64,000 bases of DNA, taken from Sphingomonas sediminicola. Its GTDB lineage: Bacteria > Pseudomonadota > Alphaproteobacteria > Sphingomonadales > Sphingomonadaceae. Below the pieces are notes generated by a model. The model was given only the letters and a program-made list of their open reading frames with translations, did not search any database and was not told where the DNA came from. The stretch lies in NCBI RefSeq assembly GCF_014489515.1, contig NZ_CP060782.1, positions 1,054,001 through 1,118,000 of the forward strand. Reading direction: 5' to 3'. Shown here piece by piece: positions 1-10,893 of this stretch (within the stretch, counting starts at the first letter, position 1; the number at the start of each line of letters is the position of its first letter). The position numbers and the translations under genes are program-made.

Positions 1-154
1 TTTTTCCGTAGGCGCCCAAGCGAAGCGAGCCAAACGCCACTTCGGGGCGAATGAGGACCTGCATACCGTCGGTCTGCGCGAGGCCTTTCGAATAACCTCT
101 GCTCGCAACGCTGATCTCCAGCGAAGGATCGGACGGTGGTAAGTCGAAGATCAT
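1..154 (-). CDS. Partial CDS, possible TorF-like outer-membrane protein start
   Basis: Only the first 51 codons are present; the gene runs off the left edge of the window. The ATG is at 152-154. The stretch ISVASRGYSKGLAQTDG resembles the opening beta-strand and turn of Gcw_chp/TorF-type porin-like proteins, which carry an SRG-x-S-x-G-x-x-QTDG pattern near their start. No signal peptide precedes it, so the true start may lie further upstream or the protein may be a family variant. The assignment rests on one short motif recalled from memory and is weak. Confidence 0.35.
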   Translation of the reverse strand, partial: MIFDLPPSDPSLEISVASRGYSKGLAQTDGMQVLIRPEVAFGSLRLGAYGK

Positions 155-253
155 CAGCGCTCCTTACGGCGTATGAAGTCCGCGTCCCAGACACGGATGT
201 ACCGGGCCAGCAGAATTCCCCTGCATGCAGGCAGCTCTATTTGAAGGAAGGAA

Positions 254-329
<76 letters not shown>

Positions 330-429
330 ACTGCCATTCGGCGGATGCTCTGGCGGTCAAATCTCACCCTGAGCGGCGGGGCCGGTAGCACGGTGAAACT
401 TGGTGCGCAACCGCCGGAGTTCAACCTGC

Positions 430-1541
430 CTACAGAACTCGCGACGTGGTTCGCTGCTGACGCTCCAACGCCATAAGCAAACCAAGGCACAACATCACCG
501 TCATGACGGCCGATCCGCCGTAGCTGACGAGGGGGAGGGGAACCCCGACGACCGGGGCCAGACCCATTACCATCATGAGGTTGATCGAGACGTAGAAGAA
601 AATCGTCGCGGAAAGTCCGGCCGCGGTGAGTTGGGCGAAGCGGCTGCGCGCGTTGTTGGCGACGCGCATCCCCCAGCGAATGACGAAGGCGAAGGCGAAG
701 ATCAGGAGGGCGCCACCCATCAGGCCCCATTCCTCGACCATGGTCGCGTAGACGAAGTCGGTATGACCTTCGGGAGGTAGTCGAGGTGGCTCTGGCTTCC
801 GTTCAGATAGCCTTTCCCGAAGATGCCTCCGGATCCGATCGCGATCTTCGACTGGGTAATGTGATAGCCGGCGCCTAGCGGGTCGCTTTCAGGGTCGAGG
901 AAGATGTCGATCCGCTTGCGTTGATAGCCGTGCAGCAGCTGGTAGACGACGGGAATCGCGACCGCGAGCGCTGCGCCGGGAATGAGGAAGACCCTCATCG
1001 GCACTCCCGCAATGAACATGACGGTGACCCCGATGAACGAGATCATCAGCGCGGTACCGAGATCCGGCTGAAGAATGATCAGGCCTACCGGGACACCTAT
1101 CAGCGCGGCGGCAGGCCAGATCGCTCGCCACTTGCGGATGTCGCCAGCTGGCAGCAGCTCGTAGAAGCGCGCGAGCACCAGGACGATGCCCAATTTCATG
1201 AATTCACTCGGCTGCAGCCGGATGATGCCAAGGTCGATCCAGCGCTGAGCGCCTTTGCCGACAAAACCGACCGCCTCGACAACGACGAGCATCACGAGAA
1301 CCGCGCCGTAAAGCGGGAAGGCCACTTTCTTGATCGTGGCCTCGCTACTCCACGACATCGTGATGGCGATGGCCAGGAAGAAGAGGATAACGATGGCCTG
1401 TTTCGTCGCCCAAGGCTGCGCCGAGCCCCCGGCGGCCGAATAAAGCGTGATGATGCCGATCCCGGAGATCCCGGCGATCAGGAAGATCAAGCGCCACGGA
1501 AGCCGTGCCAGCGGCTGGGGAATGATGGCTGACGAGATCAT
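430..1541 (-). CDS. rodA: Peptidoglycan glycosyltransferase RodA (frame broken once)
   Basis: RodA is the SEDS-family, multi-spanning membrane glycosyltransferase that polymerises lipid II into glycan strands for rod-shape elongation, working with PBP2. Visible marks are the segment [11 protein letters not shown], the [10 protein letters not shown] stretch and a C-terminal half rich in membrane helices ([11 protein letters not shown]). The frame breaks near 770, inside the conserved PEGHTDF segment that holds the catalytic Asp. Adding one base restores [18 protein letters not shown] and a protein of about 370 residues, the usual length. It is the last gene of the mreBCD-mrdA-rodA block, 55 nt after mrdA. 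The break is probably a sequencing deletion. Confidence 0.93.
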
Positions 1542-1596
1542 GTCGTCGGCCCCGCGGGCGGCGTTGGAGTCGGCGCGGCCGACGCCGACGCTCTCG

Positions 1597-3462
1597 CTAT
1601 CGCCTCGAATTTAGCAGCTTGGCGCGCGTTTCGCTCGGCCAGCGTGCCGCCCATTGCTTTTCGAGCGGAGCGAGTGCGTCGAACGCCTTCTGCTGGTCAA
1701 ACAAGTAAGTCATTGAATCGCGTACGATCGGCGCAGCTGCCGAGGCGCCAAAGCCTCCGTGCTCGATGATGCAGCCGATGGCAAAGCGCGGCTTGTCCGC
1801 CGGTGCGAAGGCGATGAATAGGGCATGGTCGCGAAGCGCCCAGTTGGATTGGTGGCCGCGTTCGCCGAGACGGAAAACCTGGGCCGTGCCGGTCTTGCCG
1901 GCCATCTGGATTCCTTCGAGCGGTAGCTTTGACGCCACCGCGGTGCCGCTGCCGTTGACGACCGCAGCCATTGCCTTGCGGATGATTTCCAGATGCCCCG
2001 GGTCGGCATTTAGGTCGGGCGCCGCCTGGCCTTTCTCGGCCATCAGCAAGCGGGTTTGAGTAGCTTTCCTGACGCCAGTCGTGCGGGCATGACCGCGAGT
2101 TGCATCGGATTGACGAGCACATATCCCTGGCCAATCGAGGTATTGGCGGAATCATACCCTTGCCATTCGCGATTATACTTCTTTTTCAGCCATTTCGGGT
2201 TCGGCATTGTGCCGAAGCGCTGGCTCGGGATCGGAAGGTCGAACTTCTCGCCGTAACCCAGATACTGGACCATCTCGGTTGTCTTCTGGGGTCGGTGATA
2301 AGGCCCGTGGCCCAGAAATAGGTGTTGCAGCTTCGTTCGATCGCGGAATGCATATCCATCGACCCATGCACCGCGTCGCATCGGAAGTACCGATTCCCGA
2401 TCTGATAACCGCCTGGGCAGTGGACGCGTCTGTTGGGGTCTATGCCTTGTTGAAGGAACGCGAGCGCCATTGCGGGCTTGATTGTCGATCCTGACGGATA
2501 GAGGCCCTGGGCCACCTTGTTCAGCAATGGAATGTGGTCGTCTTCGGACAGCATTTTCCATTCGGTTCGGCCGATACCATCGCTAAAACTATTGGGGTCG
2601 AACGCCGGCATTGAGACGAATGCAAGCATGTCGCCGCTCGACACGTCCATGGCGACGAGGGCACCCGACTGGTCGCCCATTCGCCGGGCGGCATATTGCT
2701 GCAGCCCGGCGTCGATGGTCAGCTGGACGGTGTTGCCGCTGCGATCCGGCTTGGGCTCGAGCTCGCGGACGAGCTTGCCGCGCGAAGTAAGCTCCACGCG
2801 CTGCCCGCCCGGGGTTCCGCGAAGACGAGGTTCCAGAGTTTTTTCAAGGCCTTCCTTGCCAATCTTGAATCCCGGAGTGATGAGCAGCGGGTTCTTGTCC
2901 TTCTCATAATCGGCGGCCGAAGCCGTTCCGACGAAGCCGACAAGGTGGGCGACCGCCGGACCGTCCGGATAAAAGCGCGAGAAGCCGCGCATCGGATTGA
3001 CGCCCGGGAGTTCAGGCAAGCGGACGGTGACCGCGGCATATTTGTCGAACGGCACGCTCTCGGCGACTTCAATCGGCTGGTAACCGTGCGCCGCCTTCAA
3101 GTCGCGAAGGATGCGGTCGACGTCATCCGGGCTCAGCGAGAGCAGTTGGCTGAGCTCCCGCAGCGTCGCCTCCGGATTCTCCAGCTGGTCGGGAATGATG
3201 TCGACACGGAAGTCGCTTCGATTGATTGCGATCGGCTTGCCGTGGCGATCGACAATCCAGCCTCGCCGGGCGGGACAATTATTAGCTGGACCCGGTTGCT
3301 CTCGGATTCGAGCGAGTATTTCTCGTTCTCGGCGATTGCGAGCCAGCCCAAACGGCTGAGGAGCAAGGCGCCGACCGCGGTCTGGGCGCCCGCCGCAATG
3401 GCCATGCGCCGCGAGAAGGTCAGCGACTGGTGTACCGACGTGAACCGCCGTTCCATCTTCAT
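1597..3462 (-). CDS. mrdA: Penicillin-binding protein 2 (frame broken three times)
   Basis: This is the class B transpeptidase that crosslinks the glycan made by RodA. The start ATG at 3460-3462 overlaps the mreD stop (ATGA). An N-terminal cytoplasmic tail and one membrane anchor ([18 protein letters not shown]) precede the dimerisation domain. The penicillin-binding motifs are all present: S-T-I-K ([10 protein letters not shown]), S-C-N (ERSCNTYFW) and KTG (AGKTGTAQV). Reading breaks occur near 3272, 2287 and 2047. Each is healed by one added base, giving about 622 residues, normal for PBP2. Three independent breaks in an essential gene with all its motifs intact argue for sequence error. 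Confidence 0.93.
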
Positions 3463-3980
3463 CGCCCGAGCCTCCAGCGGTCCAGTCGTGCCGCAAGCCA
3501 GGCGAAGACGGGAAATGCGAGGGCCGCAATCAGGAGCGGCGGGATGATGGTCGCAAAGGGAAGCGATGCGCCCATGATCTGGGCGATCCGCCATTCCGCC
3601 GTCTCATTCCCAAACAGCAGAAGCGTCGCAAGGGCCCATTCGAGCCAGTAGCCGCGCCACATGGTCCTCCGGTCGACGAGATCGAGGACGAGCATGGATG
3701 CGGTCCAGAGGGCGACGGAAAAGCCGAGCGGATGCCCCGTCATCAGGTCGTTGAAGAAGCCAAGTGGCGCAGCCCACCAGGCAGGCCAGGCGTCGGCGCG
3801 CAGGAGCCGCCAACTGATTAGGACCAGAAAGCCGAAATCCGGATACCAGCCGCTGGTCGAGACGATCGGAAGGGCGGTCAGGAGGCTAGCGAAGATGACC
3901 GAGATTGCCGGCACAAAGCGTGCCCCGGGGAGTGGGCCCTGGCCTATATTGCGTTTTTGGGCGAGCGCGGCGCGGACCAT
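3459..3980 (-). CDS. mreD: Rod-shape-determining membrane protein MreD
   Basis: MreD is a small polytopic inner-membrane component of the elongasome linking MreB and MreC to cell-wall synthesis. The 173-residue product has about five hydrophobic helices and conserved family stretches such as YPDFGFLVLISWRLLRAD and PLGFFNDLMTGHPLG. The ATG overlaps the mreC stop by one base (TAATG) and the gene ends overlapping mrdA, so mreC, mreD and mrdA are translationally coupled. Its frame is intact, unlike its neighbours. Confidence 0.93.
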   Translation of the reverse strand: MVRAALAQKRNIGQGPLPGARFVPAISVIFASLLTALPIVSTSGWYPDFGFLVLISWRLLRADAWPAWWAAPLGFFNDLMTGHPLGFSVALWTASMLVLDLVDRRTMWRGYWLEWALATLLLFGNETAEWRIAQIMGASLPFATIIPPLLIAALAFPVFAWLAARLDRWRLGR

Positions 3981-4863
3981 TATTGCGTATCCGTTGAGCC
4001 GCCCGCTTCCTCCGCGACGGCCTCCGGTTCGTATGGCTCCTCGACCATGGCGAAGCTGGTTGAGGCAGGATCGGCCAGCGGCAAGGCGATGGCGCCGTCG
4101 TCGTCGAGCCTGACGACGCGGGCAATGGGCACCAGTGGCGGATAGAGGCCGCCGGTCCCTGACGTGATGACGATATCGCCCGGCTTGAACGGGTTGCGGC
4201 CGACTTCCAGCGGCCTGAGGTCGATCGTGCCGTCGCCGCGGCCCTGACTGATAATGGGCTGGCCGCTGCGGAGGATCCGAGCAGGTATGATGCTCGCCCG
4301 GTCGGAAACAAGCAGGACGCGTGACGCCAAAGCGCCGGTATCGATCACTCGGCCGATTAGGCCTTGGGCAGTGCGGACCGGCATGCCGACGCGTACGCCG
4401 TCGGAGGTTCCAGCGGAGAAGATCGCGTAGCGGCGAGGGCTGCTAAAGGATGATCCTACGACGCGACCCATGGCGACGGGCGCACGGCTGTGCTCCCGCA
4501 ACTGCAGCGTCGCCTTAAGCTCGCGGTTCTCGAGCGAGATTGCCTTGGCTTCGATGATCCGCTGCAGCATCAGTTCGCGCTCGCGCTTGAGGCGCGCGTT
4601 CTGGTGGGCGGCATCCCAATAATTGCCGGCGCCCGTAAAGATTCCGCCGACGGTCGCGGTGACCTCCCTTAGGCCCGACGTAACAGGAGCGGTCGCGTCC
4701 AGCGCAACACCTCTAACGGCAGCATAACTCTTCGGCGCAACGAGCGACAGGCCGAGGAGGACCAAGCCGATGACCAGACCGGCAACCGCGGCAAGGAAGC
4801 TGAAGAAAAGCCCATATTGGGCGCGCCGGGACCAACCTGGGCGCGGCCCCCTGGCGGCGCCAT
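3980..4863 (-). CDS. mreC: Rod-shape-determining protein MreC (frame broken near N-terminus)
   Basis: MreC is a bitopic protein whose periplasmic beta-domain scaffolds PBP2 and RodA. After a membrane helix there is a coiled-coil (NARLKRERELMLQRIIEAKA) and then the beta-domain (VVGSSFSSPRRYAIFSAG, GDIVITSGTGGLYPP). The gene is assigned from the ATG at 4861-4863. One base missing near 4850, in a run of Cs on the plus strand, separates this start from the membrane helix. Restoring it gives MAPPRGPRPGWSRRAQYGL, a typical sphingomonad-style MreC start, and about 294 residues. An internal start without the anchor would not make a functional MreC. Confidence 0.9.
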
Positions 4864-4876
4864 CAGTCAGTACTCC

Positions 4877-5947
<1,071 letters not shown>

Positions 5948-5973
5948 TCATCTCGCAGGACAGACCCTGGAGT

Positions 5974-5988
5974 TTAACCGGCCATTAA
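5974..5988. promoter_or_regulatory. CtrA-type box TTAA-N7-TTAA between mreB and mutL
   Basis: The divergent mreB-mutL gap contains TTAA, seven bases (ccggcca) and a second TTAA, an exact match to the consensus of the alphaproteobacterial cell-cycle regulator CtrA. It lies 54 nt from the mreB ATG and 85 nt from the mutL ATG. A role in cell-cycle control of mreB is inference. Confidence 0.55.
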
Positions 5989-6072
5989 AATTATCCCATT
6001 GAATGCAAACTGAATTTTTGTCGCAAATCAGCGCTTCGCTGGCCCAGTGGTAATCGGCTAGGAACGGTTAAC

Positions 6073-7841
6073 ATGTCAATAAGAAGGCTGCCGTCCGAGC
6101 TCGTGAATCGCATCGCTGCTGGCGAGGTCGTAGAACGCCCTGCGAGCGCCCTCAAGGAGCTTGTCGAAAATGCGTTGGATGCCGGCTCGGAAGCGGTCCG
6201 AATCAGGCTGACGGCGGGCGGCCTCGAGCTGGTCGAAGTAGCCGACGACGGTTGCGGGATGTCGCCGGACGAAATGCGCCTCGCGCTGGAGCGTCACGCA
6301 ACCTCCAAGCTGCCGGACGATGTCCTGGACCGCGTGACCAGCTTCGGCTTCCGCGGCGAAGCTCTGCCGTCGATTGCGAGCGTATCGCGTTTCACCCTGG
6401 GGAGCCGGGTTCGCGGCGCGGACGGCTGGCGGATCGAAATCGACCACGGCGCGACCGTGGGCGAGGGACCCGTATCCTTGCCACCCGGAACCTGCGTGCG
6501 GATCGAAGCTTTATTCGATAAGATACCGGCAAGGCGCAAGTTTTTGCGCAGTCCTCGCGCTGAATATGCCGCTTGTCTCGATGCGGTGAAGCGCTTGGCG
6601 ATGGCCCGAAGCGACGTGGCGTTCGTCCTGGAGCATGACGGCCGCCGGATCCTTTCGTTGCAGCCGACAACCCCGCCGCAACGGGTCGCGGAGCTTCTCA
6701 GCGCCGAGCTGGACCGCAACGGGATCGGCATCGATTGCGAGCGCAACGGGATGGGCCTGACGGGTGTGGTCAGCCTTCCGACCTTCAATCGCGGCCTGGC
6801 CGACCAGCAATATCTCTTCGTCAATGCCCGACCGGTGAAGGACCGGCTGCTGGTCGGTGCCCTTCGCGGTGCCTATCGCGACCTGATTGCCCGCGATCGC
6901 CATCCGATCGCCGCCTTGTTCCTTTCAGTGCCGCTAGTGGACGTGGACGTGAACGTGCACCCGGCGAAGACGGAAGTCCGGTTCCGCGACCCGACCGCCG
7001 TGCGTGGGCTGATCGTCGGCGGGCTTCGGGCCGCGCTGGACGAAGCCAGCCAGAAGAGCGCGACACGCGAGCAGCTTGCCGCACCGGTCCTCTGGACGAC
7101 AAGCGCTACTTACGACCAGCAGCCCGGGAGAATTTCTGCGCTGCCCACATCTCCACAATCGATGCCCGCCGGCGCCACCGCCGTCCTCGAAGAGGCTCGA
7201 GCTCTGTTCGATCACGCCCCCCCGCTGCCCGCGCCGAGCCCGCTGTCGCCGAAATCCCGAAGTATCCGCTCGGCGTCGCGCGTGGCCAGGTCTCGGCAAC
7301 CTACATCATCGCGGAAGCTGAGGACGGCCTGGTCATCGTCGACCAGCATGCGGCCCACGAACGCCTTGTCCTCGAGAGAATGCGTGCCGCAAGGGAAGGA
7401 GCGGCGGTCGCCAGGCAGCCCTTGCTAATGCCGGAGGTTGTCGATCTCGAGGAGACCGACTGCGATCGCATCGCCGCCGCCGCCGAGGAACTTGGAGGCC
7501 TGGGCTTGGAGATCGAGCGTTTCGGACCGACCTCGATCCTTGTTCGCGCGACGCCGGCTGCACTTGGGAAGACGGAGGTTTCCGGGCTGCTGGCGGACAT
7601 AGCCTCAGAGCTCGCCGAGCTCGGCAGCGCCTTTTCGCTCCAGGAAAAGCTCGACCATGTGGCCGCAACCATCGCCTGTCACGGCTCGGTGCGGGCCGGA
7701 CGCGTGCTCTCGGTTGCAGAGATGAATGCCCTTCTTCGCGAAATGGAGGTCACGCCGCGATCCGGACAGTGCAACCATGGCCGTCCCACCTGGGTGAAGC
7801 TGGGCCATGCGGAAATGGAGAAGCTGTTCGGAAGGCGCTGA
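6073..7841 (+). CDS. mutL: DNA mismatch repair protein MutL (frame broken once)
   Basis: MutL links MutS mismatch recognition to strand incision. The N-terminal GHKL ATPase carries [22 protein letters not shown] and GFRGEAL. The C-terminal domain keeps the endonuclease motif [12 protein letters not shown] and the closing metal-site motif CNHGRPT, so this is an incising, MutH-independent MutL. The frame breaks at about 7222 in a run of seven Cs within the variable linker. One extra C joins the halves into about 589 residues. The start follows ggttaac and the gene is divergent from mreB. Confidence 0.94.
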
Positions 7842-7911
7842 ATTTCGCCATTTCCGGGCGACATTGAGCAATTCGACTGCTATCGTTCTTTCCGTCCGGA
7901 GGAGACGGATC

Positions 7912-8100
7912 ATGGAAGACTCCAGCAACGTCACCGGCGATCGGGCCTATTTCGCCCAGCGTGCAGCCGAAGAGCTCGATCTCGCCTTGTCCGCAAAGGA
8001 CCATGACGCAGCCGAAGCGCACCGGAGGCTGCAGCGCGTTTATACAGAGCGCGCATCGATCGGGGGCCGGATCACCGAAGTGCCGGAAGAGGTCGGCTAG
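7912..8100 (+). CDS. Small conserved hypothetical protein (62 aa)
   Basis: A 62-residue acidic-helical protein starts at an ATG 6 nt after a strong GGAGGA ribosome-binding site. It is rich in Ala, Glu and Arg (RAAEELDLALSAKDHDAAEA), suggesting one or two amphipathic helices, with no membrane segment or cysteine. It reads in the same direction as mutL, 70 nt downstream. Its TAG stop lies within a CTAG shared with the convergent ilvC-like gene. The function is unknown. Confidence 0.7.
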   Translation: MEDSSNVTGDRAYFAQRAAEELDLALSAKDHDAAEAHRRLQRVYTERASIGGRITEVPEEVG

Positions 8101-9074
8101 GACCCGCCCAGCTTCTTCAGATCATTGAACACTTGCTCGATCGCGGACTTCCGCGCTTGCGCACGCGCATTTTCGAGAAGCGGATAGCCGCCGGCGGCTT
8201 CCTCGCGGAGCGCCTCGACAAAGCGGCCGCTGCGGACTTCATCCAGCACTTCGCGCATCTTCTGGCGAACATGATCGTCGACGACGCGCGGTCCGCCAAG
8301 AACGGCTCCAAGTTCGGCGGTGTTGGAAATGGCTTCGCGCATTCCCGCGATGCCGCGCGCCTCGATCAGTTCCGCGATCAGCTTCAGCTCGCCGACGCAT
8401 TCAAGGAAGGCGACTTCCGGCGAGATGCCCGCCTCGACAAGCGTCTCGAACCCGGCCGTCAGGATTTCGGGGACCGCGCCCCACACGACCGCGCCCTCGT
8501 TGAACAAGTCGGCCTCGCACTCTTCGGCGAAGGATGACGCGATGAGACCGGCCCGCGCGCACCCGATCGCCTTGCCATAGGCGAGTGCAATCTCTTTCGC
8601 ATGGCCGGTCGCGTCCTGCGCTACAGCCCAAAGCGCGATCATGCCCTTGCGCTGCTCGTAGAGCGACCGGAGCGCCGTTCCCGGCCCTTTGGGAGCCACC
8701 AGATAGACATCGAGGTCGTGGCGAGGCCGGATAAGGTCGAAATGGATGGTCAGTCCATGACTGAAGCCGATCGCCCCGCCGTATCGAATCCGCGCCTCCA
8801 CCTCCTTGTAGATGCCGGCGAGTGCTTCGTCTGGGGCGAGGAACATGACGACGTCGGCTGAGCTTGCCGCGTCATCGACCAGGGCAACCTCGAGACCGGC
8901 CTCTTCGGCGGACCTGGCGCTTCCGGAGGCCCCGCGCAGGCCGACGACCACATCGATGCCGCTGTCCTTGAGGTTGAGCGCCTGGGCACGACCTTGATTG
9001 CCGTAGCCAAGAATGGCGACGCGCTTCCCCTTCAAGGGCGCGGGGTTGATATCTGCGTCGCGCAGAAGCTCCAT
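8097..9074 (-). CDS. Divergent ketol-acid reductoisomerase (IlvC family)
   Basis: The product has a Rossmann N-terminal domain (ILGYGNQGRAQALNLKDSG) and a knotted C-terminal domain of KARI, the NAD(P)H-dependent second enzyme of valine and isoleucine synthesis. Catalytic positions look intact: SHG for the His, VAPKGPG for the Lys, the D-L-F-N-E and E-C-V-G-E metal ligands, and SNTAE. At 325 residues it is slightly shorter than the usual class I enzyme. It departs from the consensus at many normally invariant places, for example GRAQALN for GHAHALN. It follows miaA by 10 nt with no ilvB or ilvN beside it, so it may be a second, specialised copy. Confidence 0.85.
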   Translation of the reverse strand: MELLRDADINPAPLKGKRVAILGYGNQGRAQALNLKDSGIDVVVGLRGASGSARSAEEAGLEVALVDDAASSADVVMFLAPDEALAGIYKEVEARIRYGGAIGFSHGLTIHFDLIRPRHDLDVYLVAPKGPGTALRSLYEQRKGMIALWAVAQDATGHAKEIALAYGKAIGCARAGLIASSFAEECEADLFNEGAVVWGAVPEILTAGFETLVEAGISPEVAFLECVGELKLIAELIEARGIAGMREAISNTAELGAVLGGPRVVDDHVRQKMREVLDEVRSGRFVEALREEAAGGYPLLENARAQARKSAIEQVFNDLKKLGGS

Positions 9075-9084
9075 GCTTCTTCGA

Positions 9085-10019
9085 CTAACTCTTCACTCCA
9101 AGCAGCGCCAGCGCGTCGCTCAAAGTCGTATGCGTCATGGGTTCGCGAAACCGCGGCCATTCGGCGGGCGGCTGATGGGCAAACCAGGTGTACTGCCGTT
9201 TCGCATAGCGCCGTGTAGCTTGTTGACCGGCGGCGATGGCTTCTTCCTGAGTGACGTCGCCTTTCAGCCAGGAGGCGATTTCACGGACACCGATTGCGCG
9301 CATTACGGGAAGGGCAGGGTCGAGCCCTCGATCGATCAAAGCCCGAACCTCGTCCGCGGCACCCAGTTCGACCATTTGTGCGAAACGCTCTTCGCAGCGC
9401 TCGTAGAGCCAATCGCGCGGTGGAAGCAGGATCAGGGGCCTGAGCGCGATCAGATCGCCGATCCCGCCTTCACGCTGTTCTTGCCATTTGCGAAGCGTCT
9501 TCCCGTCGAGAGGACAACTTCCAACGCTCTCGCGATTCGCGTCGTGTCGGCGGGATTGAGGCGCTCGGCAGCTTCAGGGTCCAACTCCTTCAACTTGGTG
9601 CGATTCTTCTCGACCGAGCGCTCACGCACTTGATTGCGCACCTCGGGATCGATCGACGGGACGGGCGCAATCCCGTTGAGCAGTGTCCGCAGGTAAAGCC
9701 CTGTGCCGCCGACCAGGATCGGCAGTCTGCCCGAAACGTGAACGTCGGCAATCTCGCGCTTTGCCATTTCTGCCCAGTCGGCGGCAGAACAGGCTTCTAC
9801 TCCATGGAGCATTCCATACAGCCGGTGGTCCGCACGCTTGAGCTCGCCGGGACTGGGAGCCGCGCTCAGGATCGGAAGATCGCGATAAACTTGTGCGCTG
9901 TCGGCGTTGACGATCACCCCGCCGACCTGCTCTGCAAGCCGAAGCGCCAAAGCCGACTTGCCGCTGGCGGTCGGCCCAGCAATTAAAGCGACAGGAGGTT
10001 TCTCGACCCGTATGGCCAT
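9085..10019 (-). CDS. miaA: tRNA dimethylallyltransferase MiaA (frame broken once)
   Basis: MiaA prenylates A37 of tRNAs that read UNN codons. The P-loop [16 protein letters not shown] and the motifs [13 protein letters not shown] and [15 protein letters not shown] are visible. The frame breaks near 9500 between LSTGR and the segment read as TLRKWQEQ; one added base unites the parts into about 311 residues. The ATG (10017-10019) lies inside the palindrome ATGGCCAT, which also holds the start of serB on the other strand. Confidence 0.92.
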
Positions 10020-10890
10020 TGCGACGCTGATAGCAGCCGGACGCCTTGATGACAGGCTGATCGACCGCGCTCTCGGCGCGCTTCGGGAAATCGATCCCAA
10101 GGCTGCATTCGCTGCATGGATCGACGAGGGCGATGCGGTCGACCTTCGCGTATCAGGAGACATCCAGGCTATACGCTGGGCCCTCGATGGCCTTCAGGAC
10201 GTCGACGTCTTCGTTCAGCCCGAGGAGAACAGGTTCAAGCGGCTACTCGTCGCCGACATGGATTCGACGATCGTCGGTCAGGAATGTCTCGATGAGCTGG
10301 CCGACTTCGCGGGCCTTAAACGCGAGATCGCCGAAATCACCGAGCGGGCGATGCAGGGAAAGCTCGATTTCAAGGCTGCGCTGCGTGAGCGCGTGGCGAT
10401 GCTTTCGGGTCTCGACGAAGATGCGATCTCCCGTTGTCTCGCCGAACGCGTCGTTCCTAACCCAGGCGCGGCGACGCTCGTCCGAACGATGCGCGTCGGC
10501 GGAGCGCGATCTATTCTCGTGACGGGCGGCTTTGTTTCCTTTGCCGATCCGATCGCCAAGCTGCTCGGCTTCAACGCTGTGCGGGCCAATCGGCTGCTTT
10601 TCGACGGCAGCCTGCTGACCGGATCGGTCGAGGATCCGATCGTCGATGCCCAAGCCAAGCGCGATGCGCTTATCGAGGCGCGTGAGGAGCTCGGGCTAAA
10701 ACGCGAAGAGACTCTCGCCATCGGCGACGGCGCGAACGACCGGCTGATGGTGCAGGAAGCGGGCCTCGGCGTTGCCTTCCGGGCAAAGCCTGCGCTGGCC
10801 GAAGTCGCCGACGCGCGCCTCGACCATCACGGATTGGACGCCTTGCTTTGGGTGCAGGGTATTCGGAATCGTGACTGGGTGAAGGCCTAG
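10012..10890 (+). CDS. serB: Phosphoserine phosphatase SerB
   Basis: SerB hydrolyses phosphoserine to serine in the last step of serine synthesis. The 292-residue HAD-superfamily product has an N-terminal ACT-like region followed by the HAD motifs: [17 protein letters not shown] (nucleophile Asp), VTGGF, a Lys in QAKRDAL and the GDGANDRLM motif. The start ATG at 10012 matches the family pattern MxxATLIAAxR. An AGGAGG lies about 14 nt upstream, within the opposing miaA gene. The first codons of both genes overlap in opposite orientation. Confidence 0.95.
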   Translation: MAIATLIAAGRLDDRLIDRALGALREIDPKAAFAAWIDEGDAVDLRVSGDIQAIRWALDGLQDVDVFVQPEENRFKRLLVADMDSTIVGQECLDELADFAGLKREIAEITERAMQGKLDFKAALRERVAMLSGLDEDAISRCLAERVVPNPGAATLVRTMRVGGARSILVTGGFVSFADPIAKLLGFNAVRANRLLFDGSLLTGSVEDPIVDAQAKRDALIEAREELGLKREETLAIGDGANDRLMVQEAGLGVAFRAKPALAEVADARLDHHGLDALLWVQGIRNRDWVKA

Positions 10891-10893
10891 GAA

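Noticed and set aside
220-229. CTGCATGCAG palindrome downstream of tRNA-Lys
   Set aside because: A 10-bp palindrome without a T tract or conserved context is expected by chance.
430-1541. Programmed frameshifting or pseudogenes as the explanation for the broken frames
   Set aside because: Breaks occur at many unrelated positions, all need one added base, lack slippery-site and stem-loop pairs, and affect essential genes.
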